Assembly: GCF_023023025.1 (NCBI RefSeq)
Contig: NZ_CP095481.1
Coordinates: forward strand, 4,340,001 to 4,404,000
Reading direction: 5' to 3'
Length of the DNA stretch: 64,000 nt
Origin: Amycolatopsis sp. WQ 127309
Lineage (GTDB): Bacteria; Actinomycetota; Actinomycetes; Mycobacteriales; Pseudonocardiaceae
Below the pieces are notes generated by a model. It had not been told where the DNA came from and ran no database searches. It saw only the letters and a program-made list of their open reading frames with translations. The translations under genes were made by a program, and so were the position numbers. Numbering within the stretch: the stretch's first letter is position 1; each line of letters starts with the position of its first letter. Below are positions 8,742 through 17,430 of the stretch, in pieces.

Positions 8742-10466
8742 TCAGCGGCTCAACAGCCTCGCGAGACGACGAACGGTTGACGAACGGTCGCGCGGCCTGG
8801 CCGAACGGGGTTCGTCCAGGTGGAGGCGGAGCATCGCCGACGTCGCCCAAAGCGGGGGCCGGCCGCGCAGGGAGACCAACGCCATTACGCCGAACGCCAG
8901 CGGTACCGACCAGGGTGCCGGTTGCTGGACCAGGATCGCCACCCAGCCGTGCAGCTGCGGGCCGGCGAGGGCGAACAGGATCGAGCCGGACGACGCGAGC
9001 AGCCCGGTCAGCACCCCGGCGATGCCGCCCGCCGCCGTCAGCCGCGGCCACCAGATGCCGAGCACGAGCAGCGGGCAGAACGTCGACGCGGCGACGGTGA
9101 AGCCCCACGTGACGAGCACCCCGGCGTCCAGCTCGGCCGAGCGCAGGGCCAGCAGCACCATCACGCCGGCGACGCCGAACACGGCGAACCGCAGCCGGCG
9201 CAGCCCGCCCGGCACCAGGTCGTGGGCGAGCGCCCCGGACATCACCAGCAGCAGCCCGAGCGACGTCGCCAGGAACGCGGCGAACGCGCCCGCGGTCAGC
9301 AACGCCGTGAAGAACCCGCCGGCCCAGCCACTGTCCACTTGGTACGGCAGCGCGACGACGACGGTGTCGGTCGCGCCGGAGAGGTAGAGCCCGGGGACCA
9401 GGACGCGGCCGAGGACGCCGTAGATGCCGGGGAAGAGGTAGAAGATCCCCAGCAGGGCCACGGTGATCGCGGCGGTGCGGCGCGCGGCGCGGCCGTCCGG
9501 GCTGGTGTGGAAGCGCATGAGCACGTGCGGCAGGCCCATCGTGCCGAGCATGGTCGCGATGAGCACGGACCACGTGCCCAGCAGCGGGTAGCCCTGGTCG
9601 CCGAGGTCGAGCAGCGGGCGCCGCCAGTCCGGACCACCCAGCGGCGCGCCGCCGCGGACCGCGGGCACCGCCGTGCCTTCGCCGAACACGACGACGTCCT
9701 GGCTGTGCGCGGTGAACTCGCCTGGCGGCAAGGTTTCCGCGAGGCCGTTGCGCTCGACGGCGGTCGGTTCACGGATCACCATGGTGACGTCGACTTCGAA
9801 CTTCACCGGCGTCTCGCGGGTGAAGTGGGTGAACTCGACGGGGTTCAGCGCGTCGGCCCGGTTCACCGCGCCCGCCTGCAGCACCAGCCAGATCGCCGGG
9901 ATCAGGAACAGCAGCAGCTTGAGGACGAACTGGAACGCCTGCACGTACGTCGCCGCGCGCATCCCGCCCAGTGCGAGCGTGACGCTGACCGCGGCGCCGG
10001 CCAGCACGACGCCGACCCAGTACGGCGTGCCGCCGACCGCCGTCAGCACGAGACCCGCGGTGCGGAACTGCGGGACGACGTAGATCGTGCCGATCACCAG
10101 CACCACGACCGCGGCGAGACGGCGCAGGGCGGGGGAGTTGAGCCGGGCTTCGGCGAAGTCGGGCACGGTCAGCGCGCCCGAGCGCCGCATCGGCGCGGCG
10201 ACCAGCACGAGCATCGCGATGTAGCCGGCGGTGAAGCCGACCGGGTACCAGAGCGCGCCGATGCCGTCCTTGACGACGAGCCCCGCGACGCCGAGGAACG
10301 ACGCCGCCGACAGGTACTCACCCGACACCGCGGCCGAGTTGACCAGCGGCGAGATCCGCCGGGACGCCACCAGGAAGTCCGACGTCGTGCGCATCGCGGC
10401 GACCCCGCGGACGCCGATCAGCAGCGTCATGAGCACGACCGGCGCGACGGCGAGCGCGACGCCCAC
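8742..10466 (-). CDS. Sodium:solute symporter, second copy
   Basis: A 574-residue SSS permease, related to but well diverged from the one at 6679-8313. It keeps the family blocks TTSDFLVASRRISPLVNSAA, GEYLSAASFLG and TMGLPHVLMRFHTSPDGRAAR. It carries a long soluble insertion of roughly 100 residues after the sixth helix or so (between VLQAGAVNRADALNP and GTWSVLIATMLG) and a basic tail. The GTG start overlaps the TAG of the upstream small membrane gene by one base (TAGTG). Its substrate is probably a monocarboxylate; this is inferred from homology alone. Confidence 0.9.
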   Translation of the reverse strand: MGVALAVAPVVLMTLLIGVRGVAAMRTTSDFLVASRRISPLVNSAAVSGEYLSAASFLGVAGLVVKDGIGALWYPVGFTAGYIAMLVLVAAPMRRSGALTVPDFAEARLNSPALRRLAAVVVLVIGTIYVVPQFRTAGLVLTAVGGTPYWVGVVLAGAAVSVTLALGGMRAATYVQAFQFVLKLLLFLIPAIWLVLQAGAVNRADALNPVEFTHFTRETPVKFEVDVTMVIREPTAVERNGLAETLPPGEFTAHSQDVVVFGEGTAVPAVRGGAPLGGPDWRRPLLDLGDQGYPLLGTWSVLIATMLGTMGLPHVLMRFHTSPDGRAARRTAAITVALLGIFYLFPGIYGVLGRVLVPGLYLSGATDTVVVALPYQVDSGWAGGFFTALLTAGAFAAFLATSLGLLLVMSGALAHDLVPGGLRRLRFAVFGVAGVMVLLALRSAELDAGVLVTWGFTVAASTFCPLLVLGIWWPRLTAAGGIAGVLTGLLASSGSILFALAGPQLHGWVAILVQQPAPWSVPLAFGVMALVSLRGRPPLWATSAMLRLHLDEPRSARPRDRSSTVRRLARLLSR

Positions 10467-10813
10467 TACTCGTCCTCGATGCGCTCGGCGCGGCGCAACT
10501 GCCAGCGCGCCAGCAGCGCCATCGACGGGTACGGCAGGACCGCGATCATCAGCCAGGACAGCGGGATCCCCAGCAACCGCACCGAGTCGAGGCCGGGGAA
10601 GATCGCGAACACGCCCGGCAGGCCCAGCAGCAGCGCGAACATCAGCACCAGCGCGGGCAGGCCGTGCCGGCGTTGCGCGCGGTACAGCGCCGTGGCGCGC
10701 TGGGTCTCCGCCGGTGGCAGGCGCGGGACCCGCCAGCGGCCGCGTGAGCGACGGCGGGCGTGGGCGAGGCGCGTCTGCGGGCTGGTGACGGCGACCCGCC
10801 GGATCCTGCTCAT
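10466..10813 (-). CDS. Small membrane protein, predicted symporter partner
   Basis: A 115-residue protein with an arginine-rich N-terminus (about residues 1-45) and two hydrophobic segments (ALVLMFALLLGLPGVFAIF and LLGIPLSWLMIAVLPYPSMA). By position, directly upstream of an SSS permease and overlapping it by one base, it matches the small accessory subunit role filled by DUF485 in the second pair, though its sequence differs. Its ATG overlaps the response-regulator stop by four bases. Confidence 0.82.
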   Translation of the reverse strand: MSRIRRVAVTSPQTRLAHARRRSRGRWRVPRLPPAETQRATALYRAQRRHGLPALVLMFALLLGLPGVFAIFPGLDSVRLLGIPLSWLMIAVLPYPSMALLARWQLRRAERIEDE

Positions 10814-11565
10814 CGCGCGCCCGGCCCGAGCCGGCCGCGCTGGGCGGCTTCGAGCAGCCTGTCCCGCAGGTCGCGGGCGTGGCGCCGGCTGACCGGGACG
10901 TCGCCCGCCTCGGTGTGCGCGAGCAGCCCGCCCGCGCTGTCGCTGCGCAGCTCCAGCACCGCGCCGACGGCGAGCAGGAACCCGCGGTGCACCCGGCTGA
11001 ACCCGGTGCCCTCCCAGTACTCCTCGAGCCGCGAGATCGGCATCCGCACCAGGTGCACGCCGCCGCGCGTGTGCAGCCGGACGTAGTCGCCGTGCGCCTC
11101 GACGAACAGGACGTCATCACGGCGGACGTAGCGGGTGCGGCCGCCGGACTCGACCGGCAGCGCGGCCATCGCGTCCGGCGTCGAGCGCGAGGACGGCGTC
11201 GCCATCCGGCCGACCTTCGCCAGCGCGGCGGCGAGGCGTTCGGCGCGGACCGGCTTGAGCAGGTAGTCGACCGCGCCGATGCCGTACGCGGTGACGGCGT
11301 GGCCGTCGTGCGCCGTGACGAACACGATCACCGGCGGCTCGCTCAGCTTCGCCAGCAGCGACGCCAGTTCGAGCCCGTCGAGACCGGGCATCGAGATGTC
11401 GAGGAACACCGCGTCGAACCGGTCGGCCTGAAGTAGCTTCAACGCCTTCAGCGCGTCACTCGCGCCGACGACTTCGCCGACTTCGGGCGCTTCGCGCAGC
11501 ATCCGGCAGAGTTCGTCCAACGCGGGCGGCAGGTCGTCGACGGCGAGCACGCGCAGGCCCGTCAC
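10810..11565 (-). CDS. LytTR-family response regulator
   Basis: A 251-residue regulator. Residues 1-120 form a receiver domain with the acidic pair at Asp10-Asp11, phospho-acceptor Asp56 (FLDISMPG) and Lys104 (YLLKPV). A linker leads to a LytTR DNA-binding domain at about 145-245 (VEAHGDYVRLHT, and RVHRGFLLAV). LytTR regulators bind paired direct repeats upstream of targets. It overlaps the kinase gene upstream and the transporter subunit gene downstream by four bases each, so control of the adjoining carboxylate symporters is likely, comparable with YpdAB and BtsSR in enterobacteria. Confidence 0.93.
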   Translation of the reverse strand: MTGLRVLAVDDLPPALDELCRMLREAPEVGEVVGASDALKALKLLQADRFDAVFLDISMPGLDGLELASLLAKLSEPPVIVFVTAHDGHAVTAYGIGAVDYLLKPVRAERLAAALAKVGRMATPSSRSTPDAMAALPVESGGRTRYVRRDDVLFVEAHGDYVRLHTRGGVHLVRMPISRLEEYWEGTGFSRVHRGFLLAVGAVLELRSDSAGGLLAHTEAGDVPVSRRHARDLRDRLLEAAQRGRLGPGAR

Positions 11566-12617
11566 GGCAGCACCCCCGGCTGGAACAGCGGCACCCGGAC
11601 GATCACCCGGGTGCCCGCCCCGACCTCGGTTTCCACGGTGAGGCCGTACCAGGCGCCGTAGACGTCCCGCAGGCGTCTGTCCACATTGGCCAGTCCAAGA
11701 CCGGCCGCATCGTCCTCGCCGACGCGCCCGGCGAGCAGGTCCGCGGCCCGCTTCGGATCCATGCCGACCCCGTCGTCCTCGACGAAGATCACGCAGTCGT
11801 TCCCTTCCGCCTGCCCGTGCACCTGGACCAGCCCGGCCTCCGGGCGCGGCTCGATGCCGTGCCGGATCGCGTTCTCCACCAACGGTTCCAGCACGAGGTA
11901 CGGGACGGCGACGGCGAGGATCTCCGGCGCGACCCGCACCTGGACGCGCAGCCGTTCGCCCAGCACCGCCCGCTGCAGCGCCAGGTACGTCTCGATCGCG
12001 CGGAACTCCTCGGCGACGACGGTGTACTCGCCGTGCCGGGCCAGGCTGTAGCGCGTGTAGTCGGCGAAGTCGAGCATCAGGTCCCGCGCGCGGTCGGGGT
12101 CCGAGCGCACCAGCGACGCGATGACGGTCAGCGCGTTGTACACGAAGTGCGGCGACATCTCGGCCCGCAGCGCGCGCAGTTCGGCCTGGGCGGCCTGTTC
12201 CGCGGACGCTTCGAGCCGGCCGCGTTCCAGCGCCCGGATGACCAGGTCCGCGGCTTGGCCGGCGACGGAGTCCCGGACGTCGCCGACGACCAGCAGCGCC
12301 CCGGCCAGCTCGTCGTGGGCGTGCAGCGGCAGCACCAGGACGTCGTCGGCGGAGCCCGGTTCCTCGCTGTGCAGGACGCCGTCCAGCACCGTCGCGACGA
12401 CGTCGTCCGGCCCGGGACGGCCCGACCAGAGCAGCACGCCGGACAGGTCGGTGAGGCCGACGCCGGGGAAGCCGAACAGCCGCCGCAGCCCGTGCGCGGC
12501 GCGGCGGGCGCGGGTGCCGGAGAGGCCGTCGCGCAGGTCGTCGGTGATCCGGCGGGCCGCGGCGAGCACCGGCAGCGGGTCGGCGCGCGACGCCGCCCCC
12601 AGGCGCAGCACGGTCAT
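11562..12617 (-). CDS. LytS-type sensor histidine kinase (soluble)
   Basis: A 351-residue kinase of the His_kinase/LytS class. The N-terminal 145 residues look like a GAF-type sensor without membrane helices, so the signal is probably cytoplasmic. The phospho-acceptor is His157 in MSPHFVYNAL; the ATPase part has ENAIRHGIEPR (N box) and VEDDGVGM, AGLGLANVDRRL (G boxes). This is the first gene of the locus running down to 6679. With transporters downstream, sensing of an intracellular or imported carboxylate is plausible but unproven. Confidence 0.92.
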   Translation of the reverse strand: MTVLRLGAASRADPLPVLAAARRITDDLRDGLSGTRARRAAHGLRRLFGFPGVGLTDLSGVLLWSGRPGPDDVVATVLDGVLHSEEPGSADDVLVLPLHAHDELAGALLVVGDVRDSVAGQAADLVIRALERGRLEASAEQAAQAELRALRAEMSPHFVYNALTVIASLVRSDPDRARDLMLDFADYTRYSLARHGEYTVVAEEFRAIETYLALQRAVLGERLRVQVRVAPEILAVAVPYLVLEPLVENAIRHGIEPRPEAGLVQVHGQAEGNDCVIFVEDDGVGMDPKRAADLLAGRVGEDDAAGLGLANVDRRLRDVYGAWYGLTVETEVGAGTRVIVRVPLFQPGVLP

Positions 12618-12675
12618 CGGGCCTCCCCTCGGCGACGGTGTCCAGGGCAGTAGATCCTACGGTGCCGTCCGCGGG

Positions 12676-13368
12676 CTAGAGGCTCTCGTCCTGGTCGGCG
12701 AGCACCTTGGCGTGCCGCCGGAAGCGCCGCCACGTGCTGTATTCGCCGCTCGCGGGGGCCGGCACCTCGGCCAGGCGGCTCGGGAAGGGCCGGTCCGGCA
12801 GCGAGATCCAGCCCGTCGTGCGGGTCTCCTTCACCGCCACCCGCACCGGCCGGAACGTCGTCGGGTCGAGGTCGTCGCTGTGCCGGACGACCTCCTCGTA
12901 GAACCAGGCCGACGTGATCAGCGCGAGCACCCCGCGCGACGTCCGGAGGGCCTTCTTCAGGGGAGGCGCCTCCAGTAGCCGGAACGAGTGGTTGATCGCC
13001 GGCGCCGTAACGCCGTTGTCGTCGTAGGCGACCTCGCCCGCGTGCAGCGCCATCCGGAGCCTGATCCGCGCCTCGGCGTGGTGGGTCCGGTTGTGGCGGT
13101 GCAGCGCCACGGCGAGCGCGTTGGGCAGGTACTCGACGAACGGCCCCTTGGGGATCTCCGGCGGGGCCAGGACGAAGACGCCGTCGCCGCAGTCCTCGGT
13201 CCGGCAGCCCGCCCACGGGACACCGGCGTCGTCGAAGGCCCGGCGCAGCGCCCGGTAGAGGCCCTCGCGCAGGGCCAAGCGGTGCGGCGTGGTCCGGCGC
13301 GGGTCGCCGTACCCCTCCACGTCCACCGCGAAGATTGTCCGGTGCACAGCCGGCCGTTCGTAGTTCAT
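12676..13368 (-). CDS. Nucleotidyl cyclase-fold protein, probably not catalytic
   Basis: A 230-residue cytoplasmic protein. The opening HRTIFAVDVEGYGDPRRT and later TEDCGDGVFVLAPPEIPKG resemble the first and second metal/substrate loops of class III adenylate/guanylate cyclase domains, and RMALHAGEVAYDDNGVTAPAIN matches the cyclase core further on. I see no full set of purine- and transition-state-stabilising residues, so it may be a degenerate cyclase-like sensor. The ATG at 13368 has a GGGAGGGG site. It stands alone, upstream of the kinase locus in the same direction. Confidence 0.75.
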   Translation of the reverse strand: MNYERPAVHRTIFAVDVEGYGDPRRTTPHRLALREGLYRALRRAFDDAGVPWAGCRTEDCGDGVFVLAPPEIPKGPFVEYLPNALAVALHRHNRTHHAEARIRLRMALHAGEVAYDDNGVTAPAINHSFRLLEAPPLKKALRTSRGVLALITSAWFYEEVVRHSDDLDPTTFRPVRVAVKETRTTGWISLPDRPFPSRLAEVPAPASGEYSTWRRFRRHAKVLADQDESL

Positions 13369-13385
13369 CGCACCCCTCCCGGCGA

Positions 13386-13410
13386 CACATGCATGTGCTG
13401 ATGCATGTGC
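13386..13410. promoter_or_regulatory. Palindrome and direct repeat upstream of the cyclase-like gene
   Basis: CACATGCATGTG at 13386-13397 is a perfect 12-bp palindrome. Its half ATGCATGTGC (13389-13398) is repeated at 13401-13410, one helical turn (12 bp) further on. Position 18-42 bases upstream of the ATG suits an operator. No binding protein can be named. Confidence 0.4.
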
Positions 13411-13503
13411 AGCCAGTGTGACGGAAGTCGGCCGTCCGGGGGAATGGGTCATGCGGTGAACGGTTCCCCCACGACGGTGACCGGCAGGGAGGGAAAGCCC
13501 AGC

Positions 13504-13549
13504 TCAGAGGCCCTGTGAGTGGTGCGCACACCTCTCACGGGGCCTCTGA
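13504..13549 (-). terminator. Hairpin terminator of the sugar ABC operon
   Basis: Arms 13504-13519 and 13534-13549 form a 16-bp stem with one G-U pair and a 14-nt loop, 15 bases beyond the stop of the sugar-binding protein gene. There is no U-tract. Confidence 0.75.
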
Positions 13550-13563
13550 CGGACCGGAAGGGA

Positions 13564-14562
13564 TCAGCAGCTCTGCTTGTAGAAGTACTGAGAGTTGGCG
13601 TCCATGTCGTCCTTGGTGATCGAGTGCAGCTGCGCGGTCAGGTTCCGCGTCACCGGCTTGCCCTCGAGCGCCGCGACGGCCTGGTCGACCCCCTGGGTGC
13701 CGATCGACGCCGGGTCCTGGGCGATCAGGGCCTGGTACTGGCCGCTCTTGAGGCCCTCGACCTCGGACGGGCTGGCGTCGAAGCCGATCAGGTTGACCGC
13801 GCCGACCTTGCCGGAGTTGCGGAGGCCGGTCGCCGCGCCTTCACCGGTGTTGAGGTTGGTCGCGAAGACGCCGATCAGGTCCGGGTTGGCGGCCAGCGCC
13901 GCGGTCACCTTGGACGCGGCCTGGTCGGGCTCGTTCTGGGTGAACTGGACGCCGATGGACTTCAGGGCCGGCGTGTTCTTCAGTTCGTCTTCGAAGCCCT
14001 TGACGCGGGCGGCCGTCGTCGACGTCCCGGCGATCGTGTCGAGCACCAGCACCGAACCGCTCTTGCCGGCGGCCAGCTTGACCATGGTCTGCGCGGCGAG
14101 CTTGCCGCCCGCGGCGTTGTCCGACGAGACGGACGACTCCGCGACACTCGTGTCCTTGAGCGAGGTGTCGACTTCGACGATCTTCGTGCCGCGCGCCTTG
14201 ACCTGCTGGATCGGCGCGAGCATCGCCGTGTCGTCGGTCGGCGCGATGAGCAGCGCGGCCGGCGGGTTCGCGCCGAGCGCGTTGACGAGCTGGGTCTGCA
14301 GTGGCGCGTCGAACTTCTGGGGCGCCTGCGTGGTCAGCTCGTAGCCGAGCTTCTTGGCCTCGGCCTGCGCGCCGCACTGCAGTGAGATGTAGAACGGCTC
14401 GGCCTGCACGCCCGGGATCAGTGCCAGCTTCTTGGCGTTGGCCGAGTTGGCCTGGCTGCTGCCCCCGCCGGTGTCGCCCACCGTGCCGGAACCGCACGCG
14501 GTGAGCAGCGCGGCGGCGGACGCCAGCGCCCCGGCCGCGACGAGCGTCTTGGTCAAGTTCAT
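13564..14562 (-). CDS. Sugar ABC transporter substrate-binding lipoprotein
   Basis: A 332-residue periplasmic-binding-protein-like lipoprotein of the ribose/galactose class. The lipobox is LLTAC at about residues 19-23, followed by a Gly/Ser/Asn linker. The fold shows LIAPTDDTAMLAPIQQ, VEVDTSLKD and NLIGFDASP typical of this class. It should capture a sugar outside the membrane and hand it to the permease at 14592-15635. It is the last gene of the manA-ABC operon, so mannose or a manno-oligosaccharide is the likely ligand by context. Confidence 0.9.
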   Translation of the reverse strand: MNLTKTLVAAGALASAAALLTACGSGTVGDTGGGSSQANSANAKKLALIPGVQAEPFYISLQCGAQAEAKKLGYELTTQAPQKFDAPLQTQLVNALGANPPAALLIAPTDDTAMLAPIQQVKARGTKIVEVDTSLKDTSVAESSVSSDNAAGGKLAAQTMVKLAAGKSGSVLVLDTIAGTSTTAARVKGFEDELKNTPALKSIGVQFTQNEPDQAASKVTAALAANPDLIGVFATNLNTGEGAATGLRNSGKVGAVNLIGFDASPSEVEGLKSGQYQALIAQDPASIGTQGVDQAVAALEGKPVTRNLTAQLHSITKDDMDANSQYFYKQSC

Positions 14563-14591
14563 CGGAAGCACCTCTTTGTACTCGGGGGAAC

Positions 14592-15635
14592 TCAGCGGGA
14601 GTTGCGTTGACGACGTCGTCGCTGGTCGAACCAGACGGCCGCGATCAGCACCGCGCCGACCGCGATCATCTGCCAGAAGTCCGGGACGCCGGTGATGTTG
14701 AAGCCCTTCTTCAGGACCGCCGGGATGAACACGCCGATCACGGTGCCGAGCACCGAGCCGACGCCGCCGAAGAGGCTCGTCCCGCCCATCACCGTCGCCG
14801 CGATGGCGTTGAGGTTGTCGCTGGTGTGCCCGGTGATGGTGGTCGAGTTGTAGTAGGCCAGGGACAGGAACCCGGCGAGCCCGGCCAGGACGCCGGTCAG
14901 CGTGTAGACCTTCATCAGGTGGGCGGTGACGCCGATGCCCGCGCGCCGCGCGCCTTCGGCGTTCGAGCCGATCGCGAAGGTGTAGCGGCCGAACTTCGTG
15001 GTGTGCAGCAGCCACGCGCCGATCAGCGTGATCACCACGGCGATCAGCACCAGGTTCGGCACGACGCCGAACGACGTGCCGTAGCCGAGCTGCTTGTTGA
15101 GCACCACCGGGACCGTGCGCACGTCGCTGCCGTTGTTGATGAGCAGGGACGCGCCGAGCGCCGCGCCCATCGTGCCGAGGGTGACGATCAGCGGCGGGAT
15201 GCCCGCGACCGCGATGAGGAAGCCGTTGACCAGGCCCCACACCGTCCCGGCCAGGATGGCGACGACCAGCCCGACGACGATCACGCCCCAGCCCGCGCCG
15301 CCGGCGTCACCGCCGGACATGGCTTCCATCGTCTTGCCGCCGACCATGCCCGCGAAGATGAGCACCGAGCCCACCGACAGGTCGATGCCCGAGGTGATGA
15401 TCACGAACGTCATGCCGACCGAGAGCACCAGCAGCACGGCCGTCTCGATGAGCAGCAGCTGGAAGTTGTACACCGTCGGGAACGCGTCCGGCGCGAGCAC
15501 GCTGAACACGATGATCAGCGCCACCAGCACCAGCGCGATCCAGAACGTGTTGGCACCGACGAGGCGCTTCCCCAAGGGGCGCTTGCCGAAGCCTTCCTCC
15601 ACAGTGGACTGGATTTCCGGGGCCGGGGCGCTCAC
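14592..15635 (-). CDS. Sugar ABC transporter permease (RbsC/XylH type)
   Basis: A 347-residue membrane protein with about 9-10 helices. The family signature GIDLSVGSVLIFAGM is present, as are GLVNGFLIAVAGIPPLIVTLG and AIGSNAEGARRAGI. It forms the channel of the adjoining sugar importer. The GTG start at 15635 overlaps the ATPase stop (GTGA). The C-terminal tail RRRRQRNSR is basic, as expected for the cytoplasmic side. Confidence 0.92.
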   Translation of the reverse strand: MSAPAPEIQSTVEEGFGKRPLGKRLVGANTFWIALVLVALIIVFSVLAPDAFPTVYNFQLLLIETAVLLVLSVGMTFVIITSGIDLSVGSVLIFAGMVGGKTMEAMSGGDAGGAGWGVIVVGLVVAILAGTVWGLVNGFLIAVAGIPPLIVTLGTMGAALGASLLINNGSDVRTVPVVLNKQLGYGTSFGVVPNLVLIAVVITLIGAWLLHTTKFGRYTFAIGSNAEGARRAGIGVTAHLMKVYTLTGVLAGLAGFLSLAYYNSTTITGHTSDNLNAIAATVMGGTSLFGGVGSVLGTVIGVFIPAVLKKGFNITGVPDFWQMIAVGAVLIAAVWFDQRRRRQRNSR

Positions 15636-16396
15636 GCCGCCTCCTCCTGCACGAGGGCGCCGGTCATCGCGGCGACGAGGTCTTCCAGCTTGGTGCCGGC
15701 GCCGGCGAACCGGGCCACGCGCTTGCCGAGCCGGAGCACCTCGACGCGGTCGGCGACCGACAGCACCTCGGGCATGTTGTGGCTGATCAGCACGACGGCG
15801 ATGCCCTTGTCGCGCACCTTCTTGATGACGTCGAGCACGCGCTCGCGCTGCACGACGCCCAGCGCGGCCGTCGGCTCGTCCATGAACACGACCTTGGACG
15901 CCCAGACGACCGAGCGCGCCACGGCGACGCTCTGGCGCTGCCCGCCGGACAGCGAGCCGATCGGGACGTCGGTGCTCTGCAGCGTCACGCCGAGCCGCTG
16001 GAACTCCTCGATCGCCCGGCGGCGCATCTCGGCCTTGTCCAGCATGCCCAGCTTGCCCAGGATGCCCTTGCGGTGGATTTCCCGGCCCAGGAACAGGTTC
16101 GCGGCCGGATCCAGCTCGGGAGCGACGGCCAGGTCCTGGTAGACGGTCTCGATGCCGAGGCGCCGGGCCGTCGTGGGGGAGTCGAAGTGCGCCTCCGCGC
16201 CGTCCAGGAGGATCTTCCCCGACGTCGGCTGCTCCGCGCCGGAGAGGCACTTGACCAGGGTGGACTTGCCGGCGCCGTTGTCGCCGATCAGCGCCGTCAC
16301 CTCACCCGCGCGGGCCTGGAACGACGCCCCGCGCAGCGCCTCGACCGACCCGTAGTGCTTGGTCAGGTCGACCGCGTCCAGCAGGATTTCGCTCAT
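15632..16396 (-). CDS. Sugar ABC transporter ATP-binding protein
   Basis: A 254-residue single-domain ATPase. Walker A is GDNGAGKST at residues 38-46, the signature LSGGQRQSVAVARS, Walker B VVFMDEPTAAL, and the switch His is in LISHN. Ribose-type importers usually have a duplicated ATPase of about 500 residues; here only one domain is present, so it should act as a homodimer. It overlaps manA and the permease gene by four bases on each side. Confidence 0.93.
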   Translation of the reverse strand: MSEILLDAVDLTKHYGSVEALRGASFQARAGEVTALIGDNGAGKSTLVKCLSGAEQPTSGKILLDGAEAHFDSPTTARRLGIETVYQDLAVAPELDPAANLFLGREIHRKGILGKLGMLDKAEMRRRAIEEFQRLGVTLQSTDVPIGSLSGGQRQSVAVARSVVWASKVVFMDEPTAALGVVQRERVLDVIKKVRDKGIAVVLISHNMPEVLSVADRVEVLRLGKRVARFAGAGTKLEDLVAAMTGALVQEEAA

Positions 16397-17430
16397 CCGG
16401 TCCGCCCTTCGAGGGCCGGCGGGCGGCAGCGGATCACCGTCGCGGTGCCGGCCAGCTCGGTCTGGCCCGCGTCGAACGGGACCACGTAGGTGTCGCCCTT
16501 CGCCAGCGCGTGCTCGCCGCCGTGCTCGGTGCGCAGCGTGCCTGCGCCGTCGAGGACGACCAGCACCGCGAACGACGGATCGAGTGACAACGTTGTCAGT
16601 TCGGTCGTGCGAAGCTGCTCGGCTTGGAAGAACCGCTCCGATCCGGCGGCCAGCAGATCCACCGTGGCCGCGGTGTCGCCCGCGGTCCGCTTGATGATGG
16701 TCTCGAGGCGCTCGGCGTCCCAGCCGGACGTGTCCAGCGCCTGGATCGCGGTGTCGAAGCCGAGGCCGAGGTGGCCCTTCTCCGGCGAAGCGAGGAAGTC
16801 ACGCCACTCGATGGTCAGCGAGAAGTCCGTCGGCTGCTGCAGTTCGACGACGAACACGCCCTCGCCGATCGCGTGCGGCAGGCCGGACGGGATGTAGACG
16901 GTGTCGCCCGCGGTCACCGGGACGCTGTTCAACGCCCCCAGCATCGACGGCACGTCCTGCTCCCGCGTCCACTCGGACACGGTGTCCTTGGTGAGCGTCT
17001 CCTTGAAACCGGGGTAGACGCGCGGGTCGTCGCCGTAGGTGCCGACCACGATCCACGCCTCGGTCTTGCCGAAGTGCGAGTCGAAGTGCTGCTTCGCGAA
17101 CGCGTCGGACGGGTGGAAGTGCACCGGCAGCCGCTGGCCCGCGTCGAGCAGCTTGACCAGCAGCCCGGTCGACGTCCCGAGCACCTCGACGTGCTTGGCG
17201 CCGAGCCACGCCGGGGCGTCGGCCTCGACGGCGTCGCGCAGCCAGGCGCCGCTCGGGAGCCGGGTCAGGCCGTTGGTCTCCTGGCCGAACATGGTGCTGA
17301 CCGAGGCGACCCAGTCCTCCGGGCCGAACTTCTTGTCGGGCGAGGCGCCGCGCAACGCCGCGATGGCGTCGCCCCCGCGGTAGAACTGCGGCGGCTGGTT
17401 GGCCGGAAGCCGGATCGGTTCGAGGGTCAC
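16393..17430 (-). CDS. manA: Class I mannose-6-phosphate isomerase-like protein
   Basis: A 345-residue cupin-fold phosphomannose isomerase-like protein. The metal-site block begins VHFHPSDAFAKQHF (His104 and His106) and continues to HFGKTEAW (Glu124), with IPSGLPHAIGEG supplying the further His. The family converts mannose-6-phosphate to fructose-6-phosphate. It lies between the LacI regulator and the sugar ABC genes, with four-base overlaps to both, and opposite two alpha-mannosidase genes, so a mannose catabolic role is strongly supported by context. An exact copy of the palindrome found at lacI lies in its coding sequence at 16586-16597. Confidence 0.88.
   Translation of the reverse strand: MTLEPIRLPANQPPQFYRGGDAIAALRGASPDKKFGPEDWVASVSTMFGQETNGLTRLPSGAWLRDAVEADAPAWLGAKHVEVLGTSTGLLVKLLDAGQRLPVHFHPSDAFAKQHFDSHFGKTEAWIVVGTYGDDPRVYPGFKETLTKDTVSEWTREQDVPSMLGALNSVPVTAGDTVYIPSGLPHAIGEGVFVVELQQPTDFSLTIEWRDFLASPEKGHLGLGFDTAIQALDTSGWDAERLETIIKRTAGDTAATVDLLAAGSERFFQAEQLRTTELTTLSLDPSFAVLVVLDGAGTLRTEHGGEHALAKGDTYVVPFDAGQTELAGTATVIRCRPPALEGRTG
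16586..16597. promoter_or_regulatory. Intragenic operator candidate inside manA
   Basis: GACAACGTTGTC, a perfect 12-bp palindrome, is identical to the site at the lacI start 1.87 kb upstream. An exact second copy of a given 12-mer in 64 kb is unlikely by chance. A downstream auxiliary operator, like O2 in lacZ, is one explanation. Confidence 0.5.

Noticed and set aside
8820..10892. 690-codon plus-strand open frame opposite the second symporter
   Set aside because: Gln/Arg/His-rich antisense shadow; the minus strand encodes clear SSS motifs.
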